A stretch of DNA of 64,000 bases, taken from Aedoeadaptatus coxii. GTDB lineage: Bacteria; Bacillota; Clostridia; Tissierellales; Peptoniphilaceae. This document shows positions 50,756 to 58,831 of the stretch, one piece after another (the first letter of the stretch is position 1; each line of letters opens with the position of its first letter). The stretch covers positions 186,001 to 250,000 of the forward strand of contig NZ_KQ960182.1 in NCBI RefSeq assembly GCF_001553115.1, read 5' to 3'. A model generated the notes under the pieces. That model searched no databases and had not been told where the DNA came from. It saw nothing but the letters and a program-made list of their open reading frames with translations. A program made the position numbers and the translations under genes.

Positions 50756-52610
50756 TTCCGCCTCCATGAAAATGGTCGTATATAGCTTCTGCCGCTTTAT
50801 AATTCATGCTTTCTACCTGCGCCAATGTTTCAATATCCGCTTCTTTTATTTTACTTAAGGATTTAAAGGCGCGCATTAATTCTTTTTTACGCTTGGGACC
50901 GATGGACGGAATGCCGTCCAGCTCCGAGCGAAAACCGGCTTTTGATCGCAGACTTCTGTGATAGGTAATAGCGAAGCGGTGAGCCTCTTCCTGAATCTGA
51001 TACACCAATCGATAAATTGCGGAGTTTTTTGCCATGGTGATTTCTTTTTTGTTGAAATAAATCCCCCTGGTCTTGTGTTCGTCGTCTTTTACAAGCCCCG
51101 CCACGGGAATGGACAGCCCCAATTCATCGAGTATGACGAGAGCCTGGGTTACCTGCCCTTTTCCCCCGTCCATTAAAATTAAATCGGGAAAACTGGCAAA
51201 GCCTTTACTTTCTCCTATTCCCTTCCGCTCTTTAAGGCCGCGCTTAAAGCGCCTCGAGAGTACTTCGCGGAGGGATGCGTAATCGTCGGGTCCTTCGACC
51301 TCTTTAATTCTAAAGCGTCGATAATCCGTCTTTTTCGGAATGCCCTCCTCGAAAACGACCATGGAACCTACGGATTCCACGCCGGAAATATTGGAAATAT
51401 CGTAAGCCTCGATACGATCGGGGGCTTCTTCCATTTGAAGAGCCTTGGCGAGTGCAGCCACGGCACTTTCTTTCTTCTCCATCTTTTTGCGCATTTGCTC
51501 GGAATGTTTCGTCAGCATATCGATGGCGTTTCGCCGCACCATGGTCATGATTTTTTTCTTTTCTCCGATTTTAGGTACCATGACCTGAACTTTCGATCCT
51601 CTTTTTTCCCCAAGCATCGCTTCCACCAATTCTTTTTCGGCGAGAATTTCGTCGATATAAAGTTTGTTGGGAATGTAGGCGGTGCCGTGATAAAACTGAG
51701 TGATGAAAGCCTTCATAATTTCTTTCGGCGCCTCTCCGTACGTGTTTTCGATAAAAAAATGTTCCCGACCCATATTTTTTCCTTGTCTGAAGAAAAAGAT
51801 TTGGATGCACGCGTCCCGATCATCGCTCGCCATGCCGATGACGTCGTATTCTTCCTCGCTCCCCGCCGCCGTTATTCTTTGTTTTTCCATTAGCGTATTT
51901 AATGCTTCCAGTTGATCGCGGTATTCGGCTGCTTGCTCGAAGTTTAAATTTTTCGACGCATTCAACATTTTTCCTTCCAGCTCTTTAACAAAGGGAGTCG
52001 GCTTTCCGTCGAGAAATGCTTCGATCTCATCAATATGCTTTTTGTAATCCACATCGCTTATGGCTCCGATGCACGGCCCCGCACAGCGGTGTATGTGATA
52101 ATTCAAACAGGGCCTAACGACGGGATTGGGTTTTGTCAGATCCAATTTACAATTGCGTAAGGGGAAATGTTCGTGAAAAATGTCGATAGTGGCATTGACC
52201 GCCAATACATCGGGGAAAGGACCGTAATAGCGGCTGCCGTCTTTTATAATTCGACGCGTCTTCATGATTCTCGGAAATGGTTCGTTGGTAATTTTAATAT
52301 ACGGATATTGCTTGTCGTCGCGAAGTAAAATATTATACTTCGGCAAATATTCTTTAATAAGATTGGATTCCAGAATCAAGGATTCCAGCTCGTTGCCCAC
52401 GATGATGTATTCGAAATCATGGATGTGGGATACCATACTCGCCACTTTTTTTCCGCTCTTGCCGTACGAGCCGAAATATTGACGCACCCGCTTTTTTAAA
52501 TTTTTCGCCTTTCCCACGTAGATAATTTGATCCAGCTGATTCTTCATCAAATAGACGCCGGGATCATCGGGTAATGTTTTTAATTTTTCTCTCAATTCAA
52601 TGGAACTCAC
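50745..52610 (-). CDS. uvrC: Excinuclease ABC subunit C
   Basis: UvrC makes both incisions in nucleotide excision repair. The GIY-YIG domain comes first (DDPGVYLMKN and IIYVGKAKNLKKRVRQYF), with a Cys-containing stretch (RNCKLDLTKPNPVVRPCLNYHIHRCAGPC). The UVR motif NFEQAAEYRDQLEAL follows, then the RNase H-like domain (EAYDISNISGVESVGSMVVFEEG, DLILMDGGKGQVT) and helix-hairpin-helix motifs (LDGIPSIGPKRKKELMRAF). GTG at 52610 follows GGAG at six bases and gives 621 residues; the TTG at 52622 lies within that binding site. Confidence 0.97.
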   Translation of the reverse strand: MSSIELREKLKTLPDDPGVYLMKNQLDQIIYVGKAKNLKKRVRQYFGSYGKSGKKVASMVSHIHDFEYIIVGNELESLILESNLIKEYLPKYNILLRDDKQYPYIKITNEPFPRIMKTRRIIKDGSRYYGPFPDVLAVNATIDIFHEHFPLRNCKLDLTKPNPVVRPCLNYHIHRCAGPCIGAISDVDYKKHIDEIEAFLDGKPTPFVKELEGKMLNASKNLNFEQAAEYRDQLEALNTLMEKQRITAAGSEEEYDVIGMASDDRDACIQIFFFRQGKNMGREHFFIENTYGEAPKEIMKAFITQFYHGTAYIPNKLYIDEILAEKELVEAMLGEKRGSKVQVMVPKIGEKKKIMTMVRRNAIDMLTKHSEQMRKKMEKKESAVAALAKALQMEEAPDRIEAYDISNISGVESVGSMVVFEEGIPKKTDYRRFRIKEVEGPDDYASLREVLSRRFKRGLKERKGIGESKGFASFPDLILMDGGKGQVTQALVILDELGLSIPVAGLVKDDEHKTRGIYFNKKEITMAKNSAIYRLVYQIQEEAHRFAITYHRSLRSKAGFRSELDGIPSIGPKRKKELMRAFKSLSKIKEADIETLAQVESMNYKAAEAIYDHFHGGGNEQ

Positions 52611-52630
52611 GTTAATCTCCAAATTCTAGT

Positions 52631-52656
52631 AAAAAACTGACCGCAAAGGTCAGTTT
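52631..52656 (-). terminator. Terminator between the ComEA-like gene and uvrC
   Basis: AAACTGACC/GGTCAGTTT with a five-base loop is followed by TTTTTT on the minus strand, and overlaps the ComEA-like stop codon. The uvrC start lies only about 20 bases beyond, with no room for a promoter, so uvrC and hprK must depend on read-through or on a promoter inside the upstream gene. Confidence 0.85.
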
Positions 52657-53254
52657 ATAATTGAATATTTGATTTCAAGCTGTCAAATGTCTTATCGCCG
52701 ATGCCGGGAACTTCCTTTAAATCCTCTATTTTCGTAAAAGGATGGGCGCTTCGATATTCCATAATTTTCTCCGCCGTCTTCTCCCCTATGCCTGGCAACG
52801 ACATAAGTTCTTCTTTCGATCCGTTCTGGATGCTGACGACACCTGTAGATGGTGTGCCGCTCGGCGACTGAGGCGACGGTGCTTGTCCGAGTTTGGGAAT
52901 AAAAAGTTTTTCTTCGTCATTCAGTTTTTTCGCCAAGTTGACTCCGGACATATCCGCCTCGGGCAAAGTACCGCCCGCCGCCGTGATCCCGTCTTTCACT
53001 CGAGCGCCTTTATCAAGGGTATAAAGCCCGGGCCTATGTACAGCTCCTCCTATATCCACATAAATCGTCGAGCCGATGGTGTCCTCTTCGGAAGGAAGTT
53101 TTTGGCTTTCCTCATCGCCGGCTTCGTCACCATATAAGGTAAGTTCTTTATCTTTCGCCGGCGCAGGATTACGCTTATACATAAATGTTACCGTAGCCAC
53201 CAGTACGACGGCAAATAGGAAGATCAGCTTTTTTTCACGATCCGTAAACCCCAT
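52655..53254 (-). CDS. comEA: ComEA-like DNA-binding protein (SLBB + helix-hairpin-helix)
   Basis: An N-terminal membrane anchor (LIFLFAVVLVATVTFMY) is followed by an acidic linker, an SLBB domain at about 65-118 (IYVDIGGAVHRPGLYTL, RVKDGITAAGGTLPEAD) and two helix-hairpin-helix motifs at the end (LMSLPGIGEKTAEKIMEYR, LKEVPGIGDKTFDSLK). In competent bacteria such proteins bind incoming DNA at the cell surface. No comEB, comEC or other competence genes are adjacent. ATG at 53254 is chosen; TTG at 53260 is an alternative, and neither has a good ribosome-binding site. Confidence 0.88.
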   Translation of the reverse strand: MGFTDREKKLIFLFAVVLVATVTFMYKRNPAPAKDKELTLYGDEAGDEESQKLPSEEDTIGSTIYVDIGGAVHRPGLYTLDKGARVKDGITAAGGTLPEADMSGVNLAKKLNDEEKLFIPKLGQAPSPQSPSGTPSTGVVSIQNGSKEELMSLPGIGEKTAEKIMEYRSAHPFTKIEDLKEVPGIGDKTFDSLKSNIQL

Positions 53255-53264
53255 AGGCAAACCA

Positions 53265-53639
53265 TTAGTTTACGCGAGCGATGGCTTCGATTTCCAGTAC
53301 GGCGTCTTTTGGCAGGGCGGTAACTTCCACACAACTTCTCGCCGGACGATGATGTGCGAAAAACTCTGCGTAAACCTCATTAAGTTCGCCGAATTTTCCC
53401 ATATCCGTAATAAAAATATTGACCTTCAACACATTCTCGAGATCGGATCCCGATGATTCCAATAAATTCTTTAAATTAGTAAGACTTTGTCTCGCCGCTT
53501 CGGAAACACTTGTCTTCATTTCACCTGTGGCAGGATCCACGGGGATTTGTCCCGAAGCATAGACTATGCCGCCGTCTACAATGGCTTGAGAATAGGGACC
53601 TACCGCTGCAGGAGCTTTATCCGTTGAAATAATTTTCAT
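53265..53639 (-). CDS. ridA: RidA family reactive-intermediate deaminase
   Basis: RidA hydrolyses reactive enamine/imine intermediates produced by PLP-dependent dehydratases. The 124-residue protein begins KIISTDKAPAAVGPYSQAIV and has YASGQIPVDPATGEM, NLLESSGSDLENVLKVNIFI and the C-terminal signature RPARSCVEVTALPKDAVLEIE with the substrate-binding Arg. It lies 1 base after the rsfS stop. Confidence 0.95.
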   Translation of the reverse strand: MKIISTDKAPAAVGPYSQAIVDGGIVYASGQIPVDPATGEMKTSVSEAARQSLTNLKNLLESSGSDLENVLKVNIFITDMGKFGELNEVYAEFFAHHRPARSCVEVTALPKDAVLEIEAIARVN

Positions 53640-53640
53640 C

Positions 53641-53994
53641 TTATTCTTCCTCCTTCTTTTCCTCGTCGCCGCTCCATAATCTCTCTAAATTATAAAACTC
53701 GCGCATGTCTCGGTGGAAAATATGAACTATAATATCGGCATAATCCAAAATAATCCAACGCGATTGACCGTTTCCTTCGTTATGATAAGTTTCATATCCT
53801 TCTTTCGCCATGTTGTCTTCAATTTCTTCGGCAATGGCGTTAAGCTGCGGAGTGGAGTTGCCGCTTACGATGACGAAATAGTCGGCAATGGTCGTATTCT
53901 TTCGAATATCCAAAACTTGAATATCCGCTCCGCCTCGATTATCGGCACTTTCTGTAATAATTTCCAGCATTTTTTCTGTCGATTTATTTTGCAT
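53641..53994 (-). CDS. rsfS: Ribosomal silencing factor RsfS
   Basis: RsfS binds ribosomal protein L14 and blocks subunit joining when nutrients are short. The 117-residue protein has IQVLDIRKNTTIADYFVIVSG, NSTPQLNAIAEEIED and the C-terminal signature WIILDYADIIVHIFHRDMREFYNLERLW. Its place near nadD and yqeK is the usual order in Firmicutes, with an LCP gene inserted between yqeK and rsfS. Confidence 0.96.
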   Translation of the reverse strand: MQNKSTEKMLEIITESADNRGGADIQVLDIRKNTTIADYFVIVSGNSTPQLNAIAEEIEDNMAKEGYETYHNEGNGQSRWIILDYADIIVHIFHRDMREFYNLERLWSGDEEKKEEE

Positions 53995-54028
53995 AGTCGC
54001 CTCCTTTATGGGTTATACCCCTGTTGAT

Positions 54029-54916
54029 TTATTTTATGTTCATCTTTTTTAATAAAGCATCGGCAGCATCATGATCTACTTTGTAATAAGAAATATGATT
54101 GATCATAACCGGCGTTCCGGGAATGGTCGAAGACTCAAAATTCTCTTTTCCTACCGAAATAGCCGTCAGTCCCATGCGCGAAACTTTCGAAATCGGCATA
54201 TTACTCGACGTGTTATCCATGTAGCTGACCAAAAGCTGAGGCCCGTGTAAAATTCCTTTCGAGCTTTTTAATTTGCCCATTAAGGAACTCATAAAGGCTT
54301 GTTGAGCTTTGACCCTATCCAAGTCCGCGTTTTTATAGCCTTTTCTAAATCGTAAAAATTGAAGTGCCTCGTCGCCATTTAATGTTTGCAGCCCTTTCTT
54401 CAAATGAATGGAAAGGGGCGGATCGGCAGAAGGATCTTCGTAATCCATATCCATGGGGACGTTAACCTCGATGCCACCTACAATGTCCACCACGTCTTTT
54501 ACAAAGGCGTAATCCGTAACAATATAATAAGGTACATTGAGACCAAAACTTTTATTCACTGTTTCAAGGGCTAGATCTGCCTTTCCGTAGGCATAGGCGT
54601 GATTGATCTTCGTCTTGCCGTGACCGCGAATTTCGACACGGCTGTCTCTTGGAATAGATACCAACGAAGCCTGCTTCTTTTCGCCGTCCACATCGAGAAG
54701 CATCATGACGTCACTTCTCGTATTATCCGAGCGGCGATTATTTAAACTGTCGACGCCGATTAGTAGAACTTGAAATTTTTCATTACTATTTTTTAAATCG
54801 CGAATGACATCTTTCGTTTCGGAATCGTCGCCTAAATTCAAATACGTATTCACGGCAAAGAAGCCCACGACGACGATTAATATCGTAACGAAAAAGCCTC
54901 GAAAAAAACTCTTCAT
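54029..54916 (-). CDS. LytR-CpsA-Psr (LCP) family protein
   Basis: LCP proteins attach teichoic acids or other polymers to peptidoglycan at the outer face of the membrane. A short N-terminal tail and one membrane span (about 5-24) are followed by the LCP domain: LLIGVDSLNNRRSDNTRSDVMML, SLVSIPRDSRVEI with the conserved Arg/Asp, KINHAYAYGKADLALETV, DYAFVKDVVDIVGGIEV and LNGDEALQFLRFRKGYKNADLDR (read in parts). The length is 295 residues. ATG at 54916 follows GGGAGAAAATAATC and begins 2 bases after yqeK. Confidence 0.93.
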   Translation of the reverse strand: MKSFFRGFFVTILIVVVGFFAVNTYLNLGDDSETKDVIRDLKNSNEKFQVLLIGVDSLNNRRSDNTRSDVMMLLDVDGEKKQASLVSIPRDSRVEIRGHGKTKINHAYAYGKADLALETVNKSFGLNVPYYIVTDYAFVKDVVDIVGGIEVNVPMDMDYEDPSADPPLSIHLKKGLQTLNGDEALQFLRFRKGYKNADLDRVKAQQAFMSSLMGKLKSSKGILHGPQLLVSYMDNTSSNMPISKVSRMGLTAISVGKENFESSTIPGTPVMINHISYYKVDHDAADALLKKMNIK

Positions 54917-54918
54917 GA

Positions 54919-55479
54919 TTATTTTCTCCCGATATAGTAGTTATAGCATCGAATAGAATCGAGGCAAATGGTTTTTTCCGAGTGAATCAAATACCCTAAG
55001 TTTTGGGCGACAGACTCCCTCATGCCCCGTTCTAAACTTTCATCCGCCGCTTTTCGAAGATCTTCTACCCCTTCAAAATTGCGCATAGGCTCTAAATAAT
55101 CGGCTAAAAAGACGACTTCCGCTACAGGCCCCATAGAATCAATTCCCGTGGTGTGGTAGCGAATAGCTTCTAAGATGTCGTCGTCTTCGATGCCATAATC
55201 TACTCTCGCCGATTCCGCCGCCACATAGGCGTGTAGAATTTGCGGAAAAGCTTTAAATTTCTCTAAATCCTCAATGTTCAGGCGCTTTCCCTCCTGCCAT
55301 AAAAGAGCGTCGTCGCGATATTTGCATATATCGTGAAACATGGCGGCAGTTTCCGCTTTCTTTACGTCGACGCCGTGGCGTTCGGCAAGGTGACGTGCCG
55401 TTTCCACGACACGTTGAATATGCTGATAACGCTTATCGCCGACGCGAGAAGCTATTTCATTCCAATCGATTGCTTTCAA
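54919..55479 (-). CDS. yqeK: HD-domain Ap4A hydrolase YqeK
   Basis: YqeK symmetrically hydrolyses diadenosine tetraphosphate. The HD-domain metal residues are visible: QHIQRVVETA with the first His, then TAAMFHDICKYRDD with the HD pair, and LHAYVAAESA and RYHTTG with the later metal His residues. The 186-residue length is usual. It overlaps nadD by 4 bases, the standard pairing in Firmicutes. Confidence 0.95.
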   Translation of the reverse strand: MKAIDWNEIASRVGDKRYQHIQRVVETARHLAERHGVDVKKAETAAMFHDICKYRDDALLWQEGKRLNIEDLEKFKAFPQILHAYVAAESARVDYGIEDDDILEAIRYHTTGIDSMGPVAEVVFLADYLEPMRNFEGVEDLRKAADESLERGMRESVAQNLGYLIHSEKTICLDSIRCYNYYIGRK

Positions 55480-56084
55480 TATCGATAAAACCCCTTTTTT
55501 TGAATATAGGTCATCACATGATCCGGCACGAAATACTTGACGGATTTTCCCTGCCGAATGCGGTTTCTTAAACTGGTCGAGGAAATTTCCAACAGCGGCG
55601 TATCGATTAACACGATACTCGCGCCATATTTTTCCCTTAATAGATGAATTTCTTTCCGAATGGAATCCCCTGTCTTTAGCTCCGATCCCGGACGAACGGC
55701 AACGGCAAAATGAGTAAGCTTTGCCAGCTCGCCAAATAGTTTCCAGGTTTTAAGATCTTGCAGAATATCCGAACCTAAGAAGAAGTAAAACTCTCCTTCT
55801 GGATATTCCTCCTTTAATTTTCTTAAAGTATCTACGGAATAAGTCGTCTTATTCTCCATTACTTCCAGGGGAGATACTTCAAAATAAGGGTGATCTGCTA
55901 CGGCGATTTCCACCATGGTCAGGCGATCTTCTGCCGCCACGGAATAATTCCTCTTATGGGGAGCATTTCCCGTAGGTATAAAGAGCACCTTATGAAGGCC
56001 CAATTCCGAGCGCATATACTCGCACATCATCAAATGGCCCATGTGGATCGGATTAAAGGATCCTCCCATAATGCCTATTTTCAT
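55476..56084 (-). CDS. nadD: Nicotinate-nucleotide adenylyltransferase
   Basis: NadD adenylates nicotinate mononucleotide in NAD synthesis. The nucleotidyltransferase motif GIMGGSFNPIHMGHLMM with the HxGH-type pair is at residues 3-19. FIPTGNAPHKRN, FFLGSDILQDLKTWK, and the C-terminal ISSTSLRNRIRQGKS complete the family pattern. It is 202 residues long and lies 2 bases after yhbY. Confidence 0.97.
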   Translation of the reverse strand: MKIGIMGGSFNPIHMGHLMMCEYMRSELGLHKVLFIPTGNAPHKRNYSVAAEDRLTMVEIAVADHPYFEVSPLEVMENKTTYSVDTLRKLKEEYPEGEFYFFLGSDILQDLKTWKLFGELAKLTHFAVAVRPGSELKTGDSIRKEIHLLREKYGASIVLIDTPLLEISSTSLRNRIRQGKSVKYFVPDHVMTYIQKKGFYRY

Positions 56085-56086
56085 AA

Positions 56087-56377
56087 CTACTCCAAGACGA
56101 TTTTAGGATTCTCTTCAGAAGGTCTGTAAATCGTAAGTTTCGAACCGATGGCCTGAACAAATTCCGCCCCGAGAGCTTCTGTAAGTTCTCTGCCCGCTTC
56201 TTCCAAAGATACGGCTGTATTTTGTAAAAGGGTGATTCTTACTAATTCGTGATCTTCAAGAAGAGCGTCTACCTGTTTGATTAAAGCCGGCGTAATGCCG
56301 TTTTTACCCACCTGAAGCAAAGGACGCATCCCATGGGAAAGTTTTTTTAATTCTGCCCGTTGTTTTCCAGTAATCAT
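56087..56377 (-). CDS. yhbY: CRM-domain RNA-binding protein YhbY
   Basis: This small CRM-domain protein associates with the 50S ribosomal subunit or its precursor in related bacteria. ATG at 56377 follows ATAGGAGTC and gives 96 residues. The opening is MITGKQRAELKKLSHGM, then LLQVGKNGITPALIKQVDALL with the GxxG-type loop. ELVRITLLQNTA and VQAIGSKLTIYRPS complete the domain. It overlaps no gene; an upstream ATG frame from 56446 intrudes into obg and is rejected. Confidence 0.93.
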   Translation of the reverse strand: MITGKQRAELKKLSHGMRPLLQVGKNGITPALIKQVDALLEDHELVRITLLQNTAVSLEEAGRELTEALGAEFVQAIGSKLTIYRPSEENPKIVLE

Positions 56378-56384
56378 ATGACTC

Positions 56385-57656
56385 CTATTCAAAAAATTCA
56401 AATTCGTAATCGTCGATAAAGACCGATTCACCTTCTTGGATTCCAAGTTCCGTCAATTTATCGATGACGCCGTTTTTACGTAAATTCTCTTGGAAATACC
56501 GCAGAGAATCGCGATCGTCGAAGAAAGTAGAGCCTAAAAGGCGCTCGATGTAGGGCCCGTCGACGATGTAACGTCCATTTTCCTTTCGAACGGAAATGGC
56601 AGGTGTCGTGTCTTTTTCTTCCTCGTAGTATTCGTAATCGAAACTGTCGTAATCCGGTTCCACCGTTTGGAGAATCTCATAGACTTTGTAAAGTAAAGGT
56701 TTAATGTCCTTCGTGGTGGCGGCGGATCCGGAAAATACGGTGTACCCTCTGGATTCCAGCTCCTTGCGAATTTCCGGCTCTCGATCGACGGCATCGGGAA
56801 GATCCATTTTGTTTATAAAGACAACTTGAGGTTTTTCGCTCAAGGCCTCATTGTAATCTTTAAGTTCTCGGTTGATTTTATCGAAGTCTTCGATGGGATC
56901 GCGATAAAAATCGCCGCTGCCGTCCAAGACGTGAATCAGAACGCTGGTGCGTTCCACATGGCGGAGAAAATCGTGCCCAAGGCCTACCCCTTCCGAGGCT
57001 CCTTCAATAAGACCGGGAATATCGGCGCAGATAAAGCTTTCTCCCGGCCCCAAATAGACCACGCCTAAATTCGGCGTTAGGGTCGTAAACTGATAGTTTG
57101 CGATTTTCGGTTGCGCACTGGAAATGACCGAAAGCAAGGTGGACTTTCCTACATTGGGAAAGCCTACGAGTCCGACATCGGCAAGGAGTTTCAACTCCAG
57201 CGTTATTTCCCGGCGCTGACCTTTATAGCCGAGCTGAGAAAAAGTCGGAGCTTGACGGGTGCTCGTCGTAAAGCGAGCATTACCCTTTCCGCCGCCGCCA
57301 CCTTGTGCAATGACAAATCGTTCGCCGGGATGTTTCATATCGACGATGACTTTTTCGCTTGCAGCATCTCTTACCAATGTTCCCACCGGAACTTTTAATA
57401 CAATGTCGTCGGCATCGGCGCCGAATTGCTTTTTGTTTCTGCCGTTTTCGCCGTTTTCCGCTTTGTAAACGCGCTTGTAGCGAAAATCCATAAGCGTTCT
57501 GAGGCCGCTATCGGCTTCCAGAATGACGCTTCCGCCGCGACCGCCGTCGCCGCCGGCCGGACCGCCTGCCGGTACGTATTTTTCACGGCGCCACGCGACG
57601 GCACCGTCGCCGCCTTTTCCCGCTTCTACCGTAATATTGCAAATATCGACAAACAT
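56385..57656 (-). CDS. obg: GTPase ObgE/CgtA
   Basis: Obg is an essential GTPase acting in late 50S assembly and stress signalling. The glycine-rich Obg fold comes first (AGKGGDGAVAWRREKYVPAGG, GGKGNARFTTSTRQAP). The G domain follows from about 158 with GFPNVGKSTLLS, DIPGLIEGA and NKMD, and then the OCT C-terminal domain of about 75 residues in front of an acidic tail (VFIDDYEFEFFE). The 423-residue length is typical of Firmicutes. It is followed by yhbY, nadD and yqeK in one operon. Confidence 0.97.
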   Translation of the reverse strand: MFVDICNITVEAGKGGDGAVAWRREKYVPAGGPAGGDGGRGGSVILEADSGLRTLMDFRYKRVYKAENGENGRNKKQFGADADDIVLKVPVGTLVRDAASEKVIVDMKHPGERFVIAQGGGGGKGNARFTTSTRQAPTFSQLGYKGQRREITLELKLLADVGLVGFPNVGKSTLLSVISSAQPKIANYQFTTLTPNLGVVYLGPGESFICADIPGLIEGASEGVGLGHDFLRHVERTSVLIHVLDGSGDFYRDPIEDFDKINRELKDYNEALSEKPQVVFINKMDLPDAVDREPEIRKELESRGYTVFSGSAATTKDIKPLLYKVYEILQTVEPDYDSFDYEYYEEEKDTTPAISVRKENGRYIVDGPYIERLLGSTFFDDRDSLRYFQENLRKNGVIDKLTELGIQEGESVFIDDYEFEFFE

Positions 57657-57678
57657 TTTCCACCCCCATTGGTTTCAT

Positions 57679-57726
57679 ATTATATCACAGAGCCATTTTA
57701 GACAACGGCTCAATGAAAAGCTCTGT
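57679..57726 (-). promoter_or_regulatory. obg promoter with flanking inverted repeat
   Basis: An extended -10 TG-A-TATAAT (TATAAT at 57684-57679, minus strand) lies about 25 bases before obg. ACAGAGC (57687-57693) and GCTCTGT (57720-57726) form an inverted repeat of 7-bp arms around the -35 region, which may be an operator or a fold-back structure. Confidence 0.6.
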
Positions 57727-57747
57727 CTAATATTTATTTAAGAATAT

Positions 57748-57783
57748 AAAAGAAAAAAGAAACCGCAGATTCCTCTGCGGTTT
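57748..57783 (-). terminator. Rho-independent terminator after rpmA
   Basis: The minus strand shows AAACCGCAGA-GGAA-TCTGCGGTTT followed by CTTTTTTCTTTT. It begins about 14 bases after the rpmA stop and closes the rplU-prp-rpmA operon. Confidence 0.92.
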
Positions 57784-57796
57784 TAAATCATGTATA

Positions 57797-58087
57797 TTAT
57801 GCTAATTCTTCAAATGGAACTACATTAACAACTTTTTTGTTTCTGCCGCGATTTTCAAAGGAAACGCGTCCATCGGCTTTAGCAAAGAGAGTGTCGTCGC
57901 TACCGATACCTACGTTTACCCCAGGATGAATCTTGGTGCCTCTTTGACGTACGAGAATGTTTCCGGCAAGTACATGTTGACCGTCACCCTTCTTGACGCC
58001 GAGACGTTTGGATTCGGAGTCGCGACCGTTTTTAGAACTACCCATCCCTTTCTTAGAAGAGAAGAGTTCGAGTGTAAACAGTATCAT
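57797..58087 (-). CDS. rpmA: Large ribosomal subunit protein bL27
   Basis: The 96-residue protein carries [26 protein letters not shown] (read in parts), [26 protein letters not shown] and [13 protein letters not shown], all L27 signatures. The first ten residues [10 protein letters not shown] are an extension absent from the mature protein: in Firmicutes it must be removed by the protease Prp after an LxLQFF-like motif. Here the motif reads LELFS, slightly reduced. ATG at 58087 follows AGGAGGTTTAG, and the prp gene ends one base upstream. Confidence 0.97.
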   Translation of the reverse strand: MILFTLELFSSKKGMGSSKNGRDSESKRLGVKKGDGQHVLAGNILVRQRGTKIHPGVNVGIGSDDTLFAKADGRVSFENRGRNKKVVNVVPFEELA

Positions 58088-58417
58088 CTAAACCTCCTGA
58101 GTCTCTATTTTTAAATATTGATCGTATTCACTTTCGATAGCCCTAAGTCCGACGATCATTGAACGAAAGAGAATTTCCGTCGTTTCATCGACGCGGTCGT
58201 ATGGAATGCGAAGACTTAAATAAGCTTCCGCCTGTTCCGCCGACATTTCCTCTTCCGAAATAGTCGCAATCTGACTCAAGGACATGGCACAGGTTAAAGT
58301 TAAAGCTGAAACGCCGTGGCAGACCATTTCGCCTATAGGATCTCCTTCACCTGCATGTTGATTGGCTATAAAGCCTACATAAGCTTTATTATGAACAAAG
58401 ATCGTAATCTCCGTCAT
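58088..58417 (-). CDS. prp: Ribosomal-processing cysteine protease Prp
   Basis: Prp cleaves the N-terminal extension of ribosomal protein bL27. The 109-residue protein has the catalytic His in FIANQHAGEGDPIGE and the catalytic Cys in MVCHGVSALTLT, with the spacing typical of the family. It sits between rplU and rpmA, as in most Firmicutes, and overlaps rplU by one base. Confidence 0.96.
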   Translation of the reverse strand: MTEITIFVHNKAYVGFIANQHAGEGDPIGEMVCHGVSALTLTCAMSLSQIATISEEEMSAEQAEAYLSLRIPYDRVDETTEILFRSMIVGLRAIESEYDQYLKIETQEV

Positions 58418-58725
58418 TACGCCAATTTACCGATTTCTACGAGTGTATACGGTTGACGATGGCCTTTTTTCTTACGTTCGTTTTTCTTAGCCTTAAACTT
58501 ATAAACGATGACTTTTTTAGCTTTCGCTTGTTTTAAAACTTTAGCTTCAACTTTAGCATCGTTAACGTAGGGCTTTCCAACGTTGATTTCGCCATCACGA
58601 GCGACGAGAAGAACCTTGTCAAAAGTGACAGCATCTCCTTCGTTAGCGTCGAGCTTTTCTACCTTTACGAGGTCTCCCTCTTGAACGGTATATTGCTTGC
58701 CGCCGGTTTCGATTACAGCATACAT
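58417..58725 (-). CDS. rplU: Large ribosomal subunit protein bL21
   Basis: The 102-residue protein begins [20 protein letters not shown], with [22 protein letters not shown] and the C-terminal [21 protein letters not shown], all L21 signatures. ATG at 58725 follows AGAGGAGGTGCTACT. A structured leader precedes it. Confidence 0.98.
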   Translation of the reverse strand: MYAVIETGGKQYTVQEGDLVKVEKLDANEGDAVTFDKVLLVARDGEINVGKPYVNDAKVEAKVLKQAKAKKVIVYKFKAKKNERKKKGHRQPYTLVEIGKLA

Positions 58726-58800
58726 AGTAGCACCTCCTCTTTACAAGACTCGCCCCAATAGGTGATCATCTTAAAACCCATTAAGTGCGGTTACATTCAA
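58726..58800 (-). ncRNA. Probable bL21 leader
   Basis: The untranslated region before rplU contains TAACCGCACTTAATGGGTT (minus strand, near 58795-58775) and a later GC-balanced part with GATCACC and GGGGCGAG. Firmicutes rplU leaders carry similar elements and are thought to bind L21 for feedback. The match is from memory of the family, so moderate confidence only. Confidence 0.55.
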
Positions 58801-58802
58801 GT

Positions 58803-58831
58803 ATAATACCATAGCTCGCCCGAAATTACAA
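58803..58831 (-). promoter_or_regulatory. Promoter of the rplU operon
   Basis: TTGTAA (58831-58826) and TATTAT (58808-58803) are 17 bases apart on the minus strand, with TG before the -10. The -35 overlaps the stop codon of the RNase E/G gene. Confidence 0.65.
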
